7,754 bases of DNA from Nitrososphaeraceae archaeon (GTDB lineage Archaea; Thermoproteota; Nitrososphaeria; Nitrososphaerales; Nitrososphaeraceae). The notes beneath the pieces were generated by a model. That model was not told the DNA's origin. It did not search any database and saw nothing but the letters and a program-made list of their open reading frames with translations. Below are positions 1 to 5,956 of this stretch, piece by piece; position 1 is the stretch's first letter, and each line of letters opens with the position of its first letter. The stretch spans positions 1 to 7,754 of the forward strand of contig JAICHH010000079.1 of the NCBI GenBank assembly GCA_025922715.1, written 5' to 3'. A program made the position numbers and the translations under genes.

Positions 1-351
1 ATAAAAATAATAATGTTTGATTCCAATAGGAACCGTAACAACATCTTATTCAAAAAAGAGTTTGATTATTTGGCAAGCATAAATAAAAATTTGAAGATTA
101 TCTATACCATTAGTGAAAAAGATCTAAATGATGAACAATCCTCATTATCAATCGCAAACGATTGGAAAGGAGAGTATGGAAGAATAAACAAAGCAATGAT
201 TTTAAAGTATGTAGACACTAACGTACTAAATAATTCAATATTCTATATCTGCGGTCCTCCTAGTATGCTAAAAGCTATGCAAAGTTTGCTCCAAGAAGAT
301 TTAGAAATTCCAAAAGAAAGAATCAAAGTTGAAGAGTTTACAGGTTACTGA
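1..351 (+). CDS. Ferredoxin/flavin reductase-type oxidoreductase, C-terminal NAD(P)-binding part (5' end outside window)
   Basis: This is the tail of an FNR-superfamily oxidoreductase, which moves electrons between NAD(P)H and an acceptor through a flavin. The frame is open to the window edge: four codons (I-K-I-I) precede the first ATG at 13 and fit the beta strand leading into the SNR-type loop (DSNRNRNNI). The gene therefore almost surely begins upstream, and the ATG is internal. About 116 codons are visible. Family marks are the FDSNR loop, a second nucleotide-side strand (LKIIYTIS), a YGRIN turn, the diagnostic YICGPPSMLKAM motif near the end, and the classic FNR ending EEFTGY. The flavin-binding half and any 2Fe-2S domain lie outside the window, so the substrate or partner cannot be named. 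It could serve a ferredoxin, an oxygenase or a P450. The family call is firm; the specific function is open. Confidence 0.85.
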   Translation: MKIIMFDSNRNRNNILFKKEFDYLASINKNLKIIYTISEKDLNDEQSSLSIANDWKGEYGRINKAMILKYVDTNVLNNSIFYICGPPSMLKAMQSLLQEDLEIPKERIKVEEFTGY

Positions 352-364
352 TGATGAATGTTCA

Positions 365-379
365 ACTAATCAAATTAGT
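365..379 (+). terminator. Small hairpin just after the reductase stop; possible 3'-end signal
   Basis: A perfect 6-bp stem (ACTAAT / ATTAGT) with a 3-nt loop starts 14 nt after the stop codon. No T-run follows directly; the nearest (AATTTTTT) is about 60 nt on. It is weak as a terminator, and stems of this size are common by chance in AT-rich DNA. Confidence 0.2.
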
Positions 380-531
380 ATAACTTGTGTTATCGCAGTT
401 TATCTTTGAGATCTTTATGTTATATCATTCATTTAATTTTTTGATATATTAGCTATACCATGTCATAAAAAAATGATTCATAATTTTATCACAATTTAAA
501 TGTTTTGGTAACATAAATATTTAGAGATAAA

Positions 532-555
532 AAATTTTTCGGCGCCGAAAAATTT
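532..555. repeat. Perfect 24-bp palindrome centred on GGCGCC
   Basis: Two 12-base arms with no loop are exact reverse complements: a T-run followed by CGGC on the left, GCCG followed by an A-run on the right. The centre GGCGCC is an isolated G+C island in very AT-rich surroundings. A perfect dyad this long with no spacer suits a homodimeric DNA-binding protein or a cruciform-prone site better than a transcription terminator. It lies about 180 bp past the reductase stop and about 310 bp before the zinc-ribbon ORF, next to no obvious promoter. Confidence 0.6.
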
Positions 556-598
556 AAAATAATTATGATCTATTATTAAATGTATTTTGAGTTATAAG

Positions 599-780
599 TT
601 ATTTTTTGATGATTTTTGTAATAGATTCTCTACTCCTCTTCTTCTATCTGATTGCTAAATCATGAAAACTTTTTACTTCGGGAAGAGCAGAAATCAAAAT
701 TTGATAAAGTTTCGCCGCCATAAAAGTATTCGGCTTAGTAAAAAATATAAGTATATTTGACTCATTTTGTATATCAACTA
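599..780 (-). pseudogene. Possible gene remnant of unknown family
   Basis: On the minus strand a frame open from about position 841 down to a TAG at 644-646 ends in a stretch that reads like real protein. Around it are NILIFFTKPNTFMAAKLYQI and then ALPEVKSFHDLAIR. After the TAG the same frame gives a basic tail (KKRSRESITKIIKK) to a TAA at 599-601. The only in-frame ATG is at 721, leaving just 25 codons before the TAG, and no start codon precedes it. This looks like the 3' part of a decayed gene with an internal stop, but I recognise no family, and chance in AT-rich DNA is not excluded. Confidence 0.28.
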
Positions 781-863
781 TTATTGAACTAATATAAATT
801 GAAATTGATAAATAAATTTTAATACTATAATTTGAAATAAATTATTAGAAGGTTTAAAAATTG

Positions 864-1007
864 GTGAAATGTTCCTTTTGCAAACACAATTTACTATATA
901 TCAATAAATTAGAATGTAGGACAGGTCAGCAAATGATACTTTATAAATGCAATGACTGTAAAGTCAAATATAAAGAATATCATTTTTATCGATTAAATCT
1001 ACCTTAA
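864..1007 (+). CDS. Small zinc-ribbon-like protein, 47 residues, two CxxC knuckles
   Basis: A short ORF with a GTG start (an in-frame TTG lies one codon earlier at 861; the stop at 855 fixes the limit) ends at TAA 1005-1007. It encodes a 47-residue basic protein with C3-x2-C6 and C29-x2-C32, the layout of a four-cysteine zinc ribbon. A fifth cysteine (C18) and H8/H40 are further possible ligands. The second half (YKCNDCKVKYKEYH) recalls the rubredoxin-type knuckles of archaeal transcription-factor and ribosomal zinc ribbons. A weak purine stretch (AGAAGG, 846-851) sits 12 nt upstream of the GTG. Regular spacing of four cysteines in so short an AT-rich ORF is unlikely by chance. The role is unknown: nucleic-acid binding or a protein-protein adaptor are both possible. 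It stands alone with no operon partner. Confidence 0.55.
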   Translation: MKCSFCKHNLLYINKLECRTGQQMILYKCNDCKVKYKEYHFYRLNLP

Positions 1008-1306
1008 AAATAAATACTGACTTTTCATTATTCCTCTTAAAGTACAAAAGATAAAAAAATTTTGGTTCAGAACTTCTTAAAAGTATATACGTCATATTTA
1101 ATAAAACCCAGACAGAAAATATAGCGCTGAAATCGCGTATTGTATGCACAAAGTTGTAAAAAAAGATACAAACTTTACTTACATAACGGGTAAATAATAC
1201 GCAGTATAAATTAATCCTCACAATAAAAACTGTTTTCTTTTTTCCAAAAAAATGATTAGCTGTTATGGGAAAAATTTGAACTCGATATGCTCTATTCTAA
1301 ATAGAA
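1008..1306. other. Intergenic region without a supported gene
   Basis: No gene is supported here. A minus-strand frame across 964-1221 is open, but it is dominated by Phe/Tyr/Ile, as expected from reading AT-rich DNA, and it overlaps the zinc-ribbon ORF. No hairpin or repeat stands out. Confidence 0.5.
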
Positions 1307-1483
1307 ATGCCACTTAATGTGTTTGTTAATCTAACAAATTTTGCAATACTTAACAAAGAAGAAGAAAATAGCATAGGATGTATATCTATGTTAAATATCC
1401 GAAATGAAAACCCTCTTCTCACACGTATCAAAGAATATGAAATATTTCAAGTCATTTTGTCTGGGAAAAAAATTCTTTGCTAA
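1307..1483 (+). CDS. Doubtful 58-residue ORF of unknown function
   Basis: A frame from ATG 1307 to TAA 1481-1483 gives a 58-residue protein with mixed composition. It has charged patches (NKEEEN, TRIKEYE) and a hydrophobic end (IFQVILSGKKILC), unlike the Phe/Tyr/Ile/Lys-only reading of random AT-rich DNA. A stop two codons upstream (TAA 1298-1300) fixes the start at this ATG. No ribosome-binding site, motif, signal peptide or membrane helix is evident. It could be a small gene, a fragment like the others in this window, or chance. I do not recognise it. Confidence 0.22.
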   Translation: MPLNVFVNLTNFAILNKEEENSIGCISMLNIRNENPLLTRIKEYEIFQVILSGKKILC

Positions 1484-2025
1484 AGAATCCTTGCTGTATT
1501 GTATATAAAGAGAAGATATCGTTAAACCTTTTATTTTAAATCAATAAAACAATACCTATGAATTGAAAATTAGATCTGAAAAAAGATTCTCTCTGGTTCT
1601 AAAATATTTTCAACGTGTGACAGTTGGTATCTATCACATACTATAAACAAATTAAACATAACAAACAATAATTCTAAATCTTAAGTTATGAACTGCCCAC
1701 ACAATTGGAACAGCCAAATATCATAAATAATACCAATACTATATAATCATATCATTACACAAAAAAATGATGTAATGATAATAGGATGGATGAAATCTGG
1801 GCCATACCTTTCCATCTTATTGGATAATGTCTCAACAAATATTCCAATTTTTTATTTTTGAGACGCCTGAAAATTAATATCATATTTCCTAAATTAATAT
1901 TGACTTAATTCTGTTAGTATATCACAATATTCAAAATATAGTTCAAAAAATAGAAATTGTAGTTTCTATTAGAATTTGAGTATTCATTAAATACCAAATA
2001 GATTTGAAAAAGATCAACTGATGAT
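1484..2025. other. Intergenic region with short inverted repeats
   Basis: No supported gene. A plus-strand frame at 1727-1861 (a tail around GWMKSGPYLSILLDNVSTN) reads somewhat like protein but has no family match and only a late ATG at 1775. The stretch carries three inverted repeats: 10 bp at 1750-1780, 7 bp (GTCTCAA/TTGAGAC) at 1829-1864, and 8 bp (AATAGAAA/TTTCTATT) at 1949-1970. The last lies about 55 nt before the pseudogene start. Confidence 0.45.
1750..1780. repeat. Inverted repeat, 10-bp perfect stem, 11-nt loop
   Basis: TATCATTACA and TGTAATGATA are exact reverse complements separated by 11 nt of mostly A. Read on either strand it would form an AT-rich hairpin. No gene ends close by, so it may be an operator-like dyad or a scar rather than a terminator. 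The AT bias makes it less surprising than its length suggests. Confidence 0.4.
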
Positions 2026-2355
2026 ATGACCAATGATGCTTATCCTCAATCATCTTATGATGCTATAGTTATAGGTGCAGGACATAATTGGTTAACTTGT
2101 GCTTGCTATTTAGTAGATTCGGGCTCAAAGTAATGGTAATAGAAAAATATCATTCTATAGGCGGTATGACAATAACTGAAGAGATAACTCTACCCGGATA
2201 TTTGTCTGATGTACACGCATTTGGTTATAAACTCGCGAATTTATCTCCAGTTCCTATTGAATTAAATCTGTAATTATGGTTTTGAATTGATAAAACTAGA
2301 TATTTCATACTCTCATATTTTCCCGGATGGTGATTATATCTCTCAATTTTATTAA
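2026..2355 (+). pseudogene. Truncated, frameshifted FAD-dependent oxidoreductase (phytoene dehydrogenase / PYROXD2-like, COG1233 type)
   Basis: This is the N-terminal fifth of a CrtI/PYROXD2-type flavoprotein, normally about 500 residues. Frame one runs from ATG 2026 (MTNDAYPQSSYDAIVIGAGHN) through the dinucleotide-binding fold to a stop at 2131. A one-base loss near 2113-2115 moves the reading to the next frame, where the sequence resumes as GLKVMVIEKYHSIGGMT and PGYLSDVHAFGYKLANL until TAA 2271. A second shift there restores the first frame with YGFELIKLDISYSHIFPDG and a stop at 2353-2355. The rest of the gene is absent; the NHL gene's end lies 66 bp on. The last glycine of the Rossmann GxGxxG motif is a tryptophan (GHNW, codon 2089-2091), a further sign of decay. 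Two frameshifts, a motif loss and a lost C-terminus make a functional product very unlikely. The family call is strong; the original substrate is unknown. Confidence 0.9.
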
Positions 2356-2421
2356 TATATAATACAGTAACTATAAGTAACATATTTTAAAAATTTTTCT
2401 ATTACAAGATCACTTACTAGC

Positions 2422-3576
2422 TCAATTACAATCATAATTTGCTCTAAAGTGTGACTTTCCACTATCTGTAACGTAGATATAGCCTTCAGAGTCCATTGCT
2501 ATATCATGTGGAATTAGGAATTGATCATCTTTACACCCAAGTGATCCCCACAATGTGATAAAGTTACCATCACTGTCAAATTTTTGTACCCTTACGTTCC
2601 GTGTATCTACTACATAGACATTACCTTCTGAATCAACAACAATACCATGGTTCTCAATAAATTGACCTTCATCTTTTCCTTCACTTCCCCAATGTTTTAG
2701 GAATTTACCATTGGTATCAAATACTGCTACTCTGGAATTTTCTCTACCATCAGTTACATAAACATAATCATTTGAATCTACCGTTATATCATGTTGATGT
2801 ACGAATTGACCTTTCTTTTTACCCTCTTTTCCCCACATGTCTATAAATGTACCATTGCTATCAAATTTTTGTACTCTGGGAAGTGTTTGATCGCTAACAT
2901 AGACATTATCTTTTGAATCCAAGGCTACACCCCAGGGTTTTTTAAATTCGCCCTTACCACTTCCTTCTTGTCCCCACATTGTTATAAAATTACCATTACT
3001 ATCAAATTTTTGAATATTTTTCCTGGAATATTCTGCAACATAAATATTATTTGCAGAATCTATATCCATACTTTCAGGTTGCATAAATTTACCAGGACCT
3101 ATTCCTTTGCTACCCCATTTAGTGATAAAATTTCCATCCTTATCAAATTTTTGGATATTGCAATTTTCAGCATCACTCACATATACATTATCTTTTGAAT
3201 CAATAGTTATTCCGTGAGCGTGTAGGAATTGTCCATCTTTACTTCCAACAGTACCCCAACTATCTATGAGATTTCCATCCTTATCAAATTTTTTTATAAA
3301 GTGAAATTGTGACGTATAGTAATCTGAACCTATATCACTATTTGGTAGAGAAACAGATTCCATAGGATTATCTATACAGTTTTCTTTATCTGTATCTTCT
3401 GAATCTATGGTAGTAGCTGTATCTTTTGAATTTGTGGGATTTTGTTCTGAGTAATAATAGTCTTCCGCGTTGAATTCAAATTCCTGTGCATAAATAGAAG
3501 GTATAAAATGTGTAGTAACAAAACATAAAAATATCAAGCTAAACTGTATAAATAGTAATTTGGTAATTTTGTTCAC
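2422..3576 (-). CDS. Secreted NHL-repeat beta-propeller protein, 384 residues
   Basis: An exported protein built of six NHL repeats, so probably a six-bladed beta-propeller acting outside the cell as a binding or scaffold module; no catalytic motif is visible. Residues 1-30 form a signal peptide (hydrophobic 7-25, likely cleavage after SIYA-30). Residues 31-90 are an acidic, Ser/Thr-rich linker. The repeats span about 94-377 with a strict period: the FDxxGxF signature falls at 97, 144, 191, 238, 286 and 333, each followed by WG, a GQF/GKF-type turn and (D)SxxNVYVxD. Cysteines at 67, 139, 348 and 383 could pair after export. The start is GTG at 3574-3576; an in-frame TAG 12 nt upstream of it leaves no longer option, and the signal peptide follows directly. 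It is transcribed alone; downstream lies only the decayed oxidoreductase. The repeat code at 2446-3297 is visible as near-repeats in the DNA, making it prone to gain or loss of blades. The ligand is unknown. Confidence 0.9.
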   Translation of the reverse strand: MNKITKLLFIQFSLIFLCFVTTHFIPSIYAQEFEFNAEDYYYSEQNPTNSKDTATTIDSEDTDKENCIDNPMESVSLPNSDIGSDYYTSQFHFIKKFDKDGNLIDSWGTVGSKDGQFLHAHGITIDSKDNVYVSDAENCNIQKFDKDGNFITKWGSKGIGPGKFMQPESMDIDSANNIYVAEYSRKNIQKFDSNGNFITMWGQEGSGKGEFKKPWGVALDSKDNVYVSDQTLPRVQKFDSNGTFIDMWGKEGKKKGQFVHQHDITVDSNDYVYVTDGRENSRVAVFDTNGKFLKHWGSEGKDEGQFIENHGIVVDSEGNVYVVDTRNVRVQKFDSDGNFITLWGSLGCKDDQFLIPHDIAMDSEGYIYVTDSGKSHFRANYDCN

Positions 3577-3610
3577 AATCTTAGATCTCTATATCTAATA
3601 TTAAGATTGT

Positions 3611-3618
3611 ATAAATAA
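3611..3618 (-). promoter_or_regulatory. Candidate TATA box of the NHL gene
   Basis: On the minus strand the sequence reads TTATTTAT, 35-42 nt upstream of the GTG start. A transcript beginning about 26 nt downstream would have a leader of roughly 10 nt without a Shine-Dalgarno sequence, which is normal in this archaeal group. The AT-rich setting makes single boxes uncertain. Confidence 0.35.
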
Positions 3619-3630
3619 ATTCTAGCTAAT

Positions 3631-3654
3631 TTCTCTAGTACAACACTAGAAGAA
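3631..3654. promoter_or_regulatory. Inverted repeat upstream of the NHL promoter; possible operator
   Basis: TTCTCTAGT and ACTAGAAGAA pair as a 9-bp dyad with one bulged base around a 5-nt centre (ACAAC). It lies about 12 bp upstream of the candidate TATA box of the NHL gene, where archaeal activators or repressors often bind. The placement is suggestive only. Confidence 0.3.
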
Positions 3655-4004
3655 TATCAATCTTATCAGAAATTAACCCATGCAATAGCTATATTACCAA
3701 ATCCAAACTGTTTATTTCCACTAAGTTAAGATTTAGGTAAAATTTATGCTCTTAAAATTGAAGTGATATTAAAATATTATAACATAAATAATGAATCTAT
3801 ATAATCTCTTCAATGTCTTTTGCAGACAAAAAATATGGATTGGTAATAAATAAATCCTATTTTCAAACAAAAAATTTTTTTTCTTTCTCCTAATAATTAA
3901 AATGCTAGTAATATATTTTGAATCAAATTTAAGTTTTATGGGTATTTGTAATTGATGAAATTATATTATTCAATAATTGGAGACAATTTTGTTTTTAGAC
4001 AGTT

Positions 4005-4085
4005 TTAATAATAGTCATAGCCTGGACTGTACCAATACAAATCAGGTTTTGGTCCATTCCAGACTATGGCTATTCTAAGGCCTCT
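4005..4085 (-). pseudogene. Possible C-terminal gene remnant overlapping a strong hairpin
   Basis: The minus strand, from just after a TAG at 4086-4088 to TAA 4005-4007, encodes about 26 codons ending in IVWNGPKPDLYWYSPGYDYY. The Trp/Pro/Gly/Tyr content is quite unlike a random AT-rich reading and resembles the tail of a secreted protein. There is no start codon, and no family is recognised. The same bases form a 65-nt hairpin (listed separately), so a structural role is the competing reading. Confidence 0.3.
4010..4074. repeat. 65-nt imperfect hairpin with 19-base arms
   Basis: Arms at 4010-4028 and 4056-4074 (AATAGTCATAGCCTGGACT against ATTCCAGACTATGGCTATT) pair over 19 positions with only two true mismatches plus one position that is G-U on the plus-strand RNA. 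A short inner helix is possible between ACCAA (4031-4035) and TTGGT (4049-4053). This is the strongest RNA-like fold in the window. It could be a small RNA, a transposon end or MITE relic, or a coincidence of coding sequence. Confidence 0.5.
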
Positions 4086-4364
4086 CTAGTTATGTTGACG
4101 AATAGTGCAATATTTTATAGATTTTAGAATATTTAAAAATTGGTAAACCAAGTTAATCAACTGATATTAATATTAATAATTTATTGTCAAAGCCTGAATT
4201 ATTAGACAATGGGTTTATAGGTATAACGTCTAACCTATGACAACAATAAAGACAATGTCAACACAAGGATTTGCACTATTTGTAGTTGTTTTGAACTAAT
4301 CTTATTATCCACTGTGTATATGCTGTATAAGATGTTCAAACTAAATGAAAATGTTCAAATTTTA

Positions 4365-5636
4365 TCATCTATTATTTTTAGATTGGAAACGTAAAGGCAA
4401 ATGTGATAATCCAAGTAAAAAAGAACTTTTGAGCGGACTAACTTTTGTATGTAGATCTTGTCTATCACTATTATCAAAGTTAAATTGAAGTTTCTCAAAT
4501 CTTTCAAGAATTATTCGCAATGCTATTTGTCCTTCAAGTCTAGCTAAAGGAGCTCCTAAACAAAAATGGATTCCAGTTCCAAAACCCAAATGACGTAAGT
4601 TTTTACGAGTAATATCAAATCGTTCAGGATCTGTAAATATAGATTCATCATGATTAGCAGAACCCAAAAATAATGTAATTCCTTGACCTTTCTGTATTTT
4701 TTGTATCTGTACTCTTTCTTCGTCTCCTGCTCTTCCTCCTTCTCTTTCTTCAGATAAAGTTACATCAGCATTTGCAATACGGAATAAGAATTGTACTGGT
4801 GATCTATAACGTAGAGTCTCTTCTATGGCAGCTTTAATTAGAGAATTTTGATTTTCTTGTAATCGTTTAAATTCTTGAGGATTTTCAAGTAATGAGAGAA
4901 CCAAGTTTCCTATTAGGTTAACTGTAGTAACATGTCCTGCATTTAGAAGAAGGCTACAAAAACTAAGTATTTCTTTTTCAGATAAAGAATGTCCATCTAC
5001 TCTAGCCCTAATGATATGACTAATAAGATCATTGGTTGGCATTTTCTTTTTTTTCTCTATTAACTTACTGAAATAAATGTCCATATCAGCTACAGTTTTG
5101 TTTGCCTTTCTAATGGAATCAATATCACTATCACTAGTAATTTCAAGGCTAACTATATTATCTGCCCATTGACGAAAAGTATCCTGATCTTCAGATGGTA
5201 CTCCAAGTAGTTCTGCAATTACAGTTGCAGGTAATGGATAAGCAAAATCTGTTATTAAATCCATTGTAGCACTATCTTTTTCAATAATATTATCGATTAG
5301 CTCATTTGCAATATTTTCAATACGTGGTTCTAATTTGGATATTTCTATGGGAACAAATAATGTATCAACAATAGTACGCAGTTTTCTATGATATGGAGGA
5401 TCTGTATTTAAAAGGCTTGGACGATTAAGATTTTCTTGATATTCTTGGGGTACTTGAAATGGTCCGAATTTAGATGAAAATTTTATAGGCTCTCTTAATA
5501 TTTTTTCAATATCACGATAACGATATAATCCCCATTGTTCATTTACTTCATCAAAGGCAACAGGATTATTTTTTCTCATTAATGAATAAAATTCAAAAGG
5601 TGAAAATCTTTGTTCTATTGGAGGATATATATTCAT
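4365..5636 (-). CDS. Cytochrome P450, soluble, about 423 residues
   Basis: A haem-thiolate monooxygenase of the soluble bacterial/archaeal class (no N-terminal membrane anchor). It would insert one oxygen atom into an unidentified substrate using electrons from separate redox partners. All core motifs are present (ATG numbering): C-helix DPPYHRKLR at 79-87, I-helix AGHVTT at 233-238, K-helix ExxR as E273/R276, DPERF at 336-340, and the haem loop FGTGIHFCLGAPLAR at 352-366 with C359 as iron ligand. Two oddities appear. The I-helix acid before Thr is Val. A purine-rich insertion at residues 296-308 (EEREGGRAGDEER) lengthens the loop where relatives go straight from ADVxL to the KGQ turn. I chose ATG 5634-5636 because a TATA-like element lies about 22-30 nt upstream; a TTG at 5649-5651 would add five residues but sit too close to that box. 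It is a single-gene unit. Confidence 0.93.
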   Translation of the reverse strand: MNIYPPIEQRFSPFEFYSLMRKNNPVAFDEVNEQWGLYRYRDIEKILREPIKFSSKFGPFQVPQEYQENLNRPSLLNTDPPYHRKLRTIVDTLFVPIEISKLEPRIENIANELIDNIIEKDSATMDLITDFAYPLPATVIAELLGVPSEDQDTFRQWADNIVSLEITSDSDIDSIRKANKTVADMDIYFSKLIEKKKKMPTNDLISHIIRARVDGHSLSEKEILSFCSLLLNAGHVTTVNLIGNLVLSLLENPQEFKRLQENQNSLIKAAIEETLRYRSPVQFLFRIANADVTLSEEREGGRAGDEERVQIQKIQKGQGITLFLGSANHDESIFTDPERFDITRKNLRHLGFGTGIHFCLGAPLARLEGQIALRIILERFEKLQFNFDNSDRQDLHTKVSPLKSSFLLGLSHLPLRFQSKNNR

Positions 5637-5657
5637 GTAGTCTAGGTACAAAACGAG

Positions 5658-5666
5658 AAATTTATG
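5658..5666 (-). promoter_or_regulatory. Candidate TATA box of the P450 gene
   Basis: The minus strand reads CATAAATTT, ending 22 nt and starting 30 nt before the ATG at 5636. This spacing predicts a transcript starting at or just before the ATG (leaderless), which argues against the upstream TTG start. It falls between the P450 and the alcohol dehydrogenase remnant. Confidence 0.4.
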
Positions 5667-5695
5667 CGTACCTTAGACAACTAGGAAAATGTTTG

Positions 5696-5839
5696 TTAAT
5701 TGTCATCAAAGTTATTTATTTTTGGTCGAGACTTTAAATCTATTACAAATCGGTATTGTACATCGCTATTCAATATGCGTTCGTAGGCCTCATTAACTTT
5801 TTGAATTAGAATGAGTTCAACATTATAGGTAATCGAGAT
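5696..5839 (-). pseudogene. C-terminal remnant of a zinc-dependent alcohol dehydrogenase
   Basis: Only the last roughly 45 codons of an MDR-family alcohol dehydrogenase (cinnamyl/YahK-like, normally about 340-350 residues) survive, ending at TAA 5696-5698. The reading ITYNVELILIQKVNEAYERI then LNSDVQYRFVIDLKS matches the family's closing strand and helix, whose usual form is IELIPxxxVNEAxERxxxxDVRYRFVID. The catalytic zinc site, structural zinc site and NAD(P) fold are all missing. The frame upstream of about 5840 turns into unrelated sequence where the plus-strand remnant begins, so the 5' part has been deleted or replaced. It shares strand with the P450, 60 bp upstream of that ATG. It may once have preceded the P450, but the P450 now has its own promoter-like box. 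Confidence 0.8.
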
Positions 5840-5849
5840 AGATTTTTTT

Positions 5850-5945
5850 GTGTACATCCATTTAGATCCAATAGATGATAAGGGATATCCAAATGTTGAT
5901 CCTACTTGGTATTATTTTGATTCTGCAAATAAGAAACTACCTTAG
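5850..5945 (+). pseudogene. Fragment of a pyridoxamine-phosphate-oxidase-like (FMN split-barrel) protein
   Basis: The plus strand encodes an internal piece reading IDDKGYPNVDPTWYYFDSAN then KKLP and a TAG at 5943-5945. It fits the strand-turn-strand core of the PPOX/F420-dependent split-barrel family, whose common form is T-x-D-x-x-G-x-P-x-V-x-P-x-W-Y. The frame is open back to TAG 5826-5828, but no ATG is present, and everything expected after KKL(Y) is missing. In-frame stops at 5943, 5949 and 5973 bracket a few possibly related codons (KVKRLIK). Normal family members have 130-160 residues, so this is about a fifth of one. The assignment is by motif memory and is less certain than the dehydrogenase tail next to it. 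Confidence 0.5.
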
Positions 5946-5956
5946 GAATGAAAAGT

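Larger units (their letters stand above)
352..863. other. Intergenic region, AT-rich
   Basis: This spacer lies between the reductase tail and the zinc-ribbon ORF. Beyond the small hairpin, the GGCGCC palindrome and the weak minus-strand remnant, I see no further gene. The plus strand is closed by frequent stops. No tRNA-like TTCRANNY arm or repeat array is visible. Confidence 0.6.
3577..4364. other. Intergenic region of 0.8 kb between NHL and P450 genes
   Basis: It holds the NHL promoter at its left end and the hairpin/remnant near 4005-4085. Scattered repeats follow: AATAGTGCAA at 4101-4110 recurs inverted at 4271-4280, and TGTTGAC at 4093-4099 recurs inverted at 4257-4263. ATGTTCAAA appears twice, 19 nt apart, at 4332 and 4351 just past the P450 stop. 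I see no complete gene; plus-strand frames are at most about 20 codons. Confidence 0.5.

Noticed and set aside
964..1221. Minus-strand 85-codon open frame
   Set aside because: The composition is dominated by Phe, Tyr, Ile and Leu as expected from reading AT-rich DNA. There is no motif, and it overlaps the better-supported zinc-ribbon ORF on the other strand.
1727..1861. Plus-strand open frame of about 44 codons
   Set aside because: The peptide looks mildly protein-like but matches no family I know, and the 5' part reads through the 1750-1780 inverted repeat.
2088..2273. Separate 61-residue protein starting at TTG 2088
   Set aside because: It is the middle piece of the frameshifted oxidoreductase; its first residues are out-of-frame reading of the Rossmann motif.
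2968..3198. Plus-strand 76-codon open frame inside the NHL gene
   Set aside because: It is antisense to three well-formed NHL repeats and its periodic Ile/Phe pattern simply mirrors them.
1..5636. P450 and FNR-type reductase as a dedicated electron-transfer pair
   Set aside because: They are about 4 kb apart on opposite strands with unrelated genes and debris between; family compatibility alone is not evidence.
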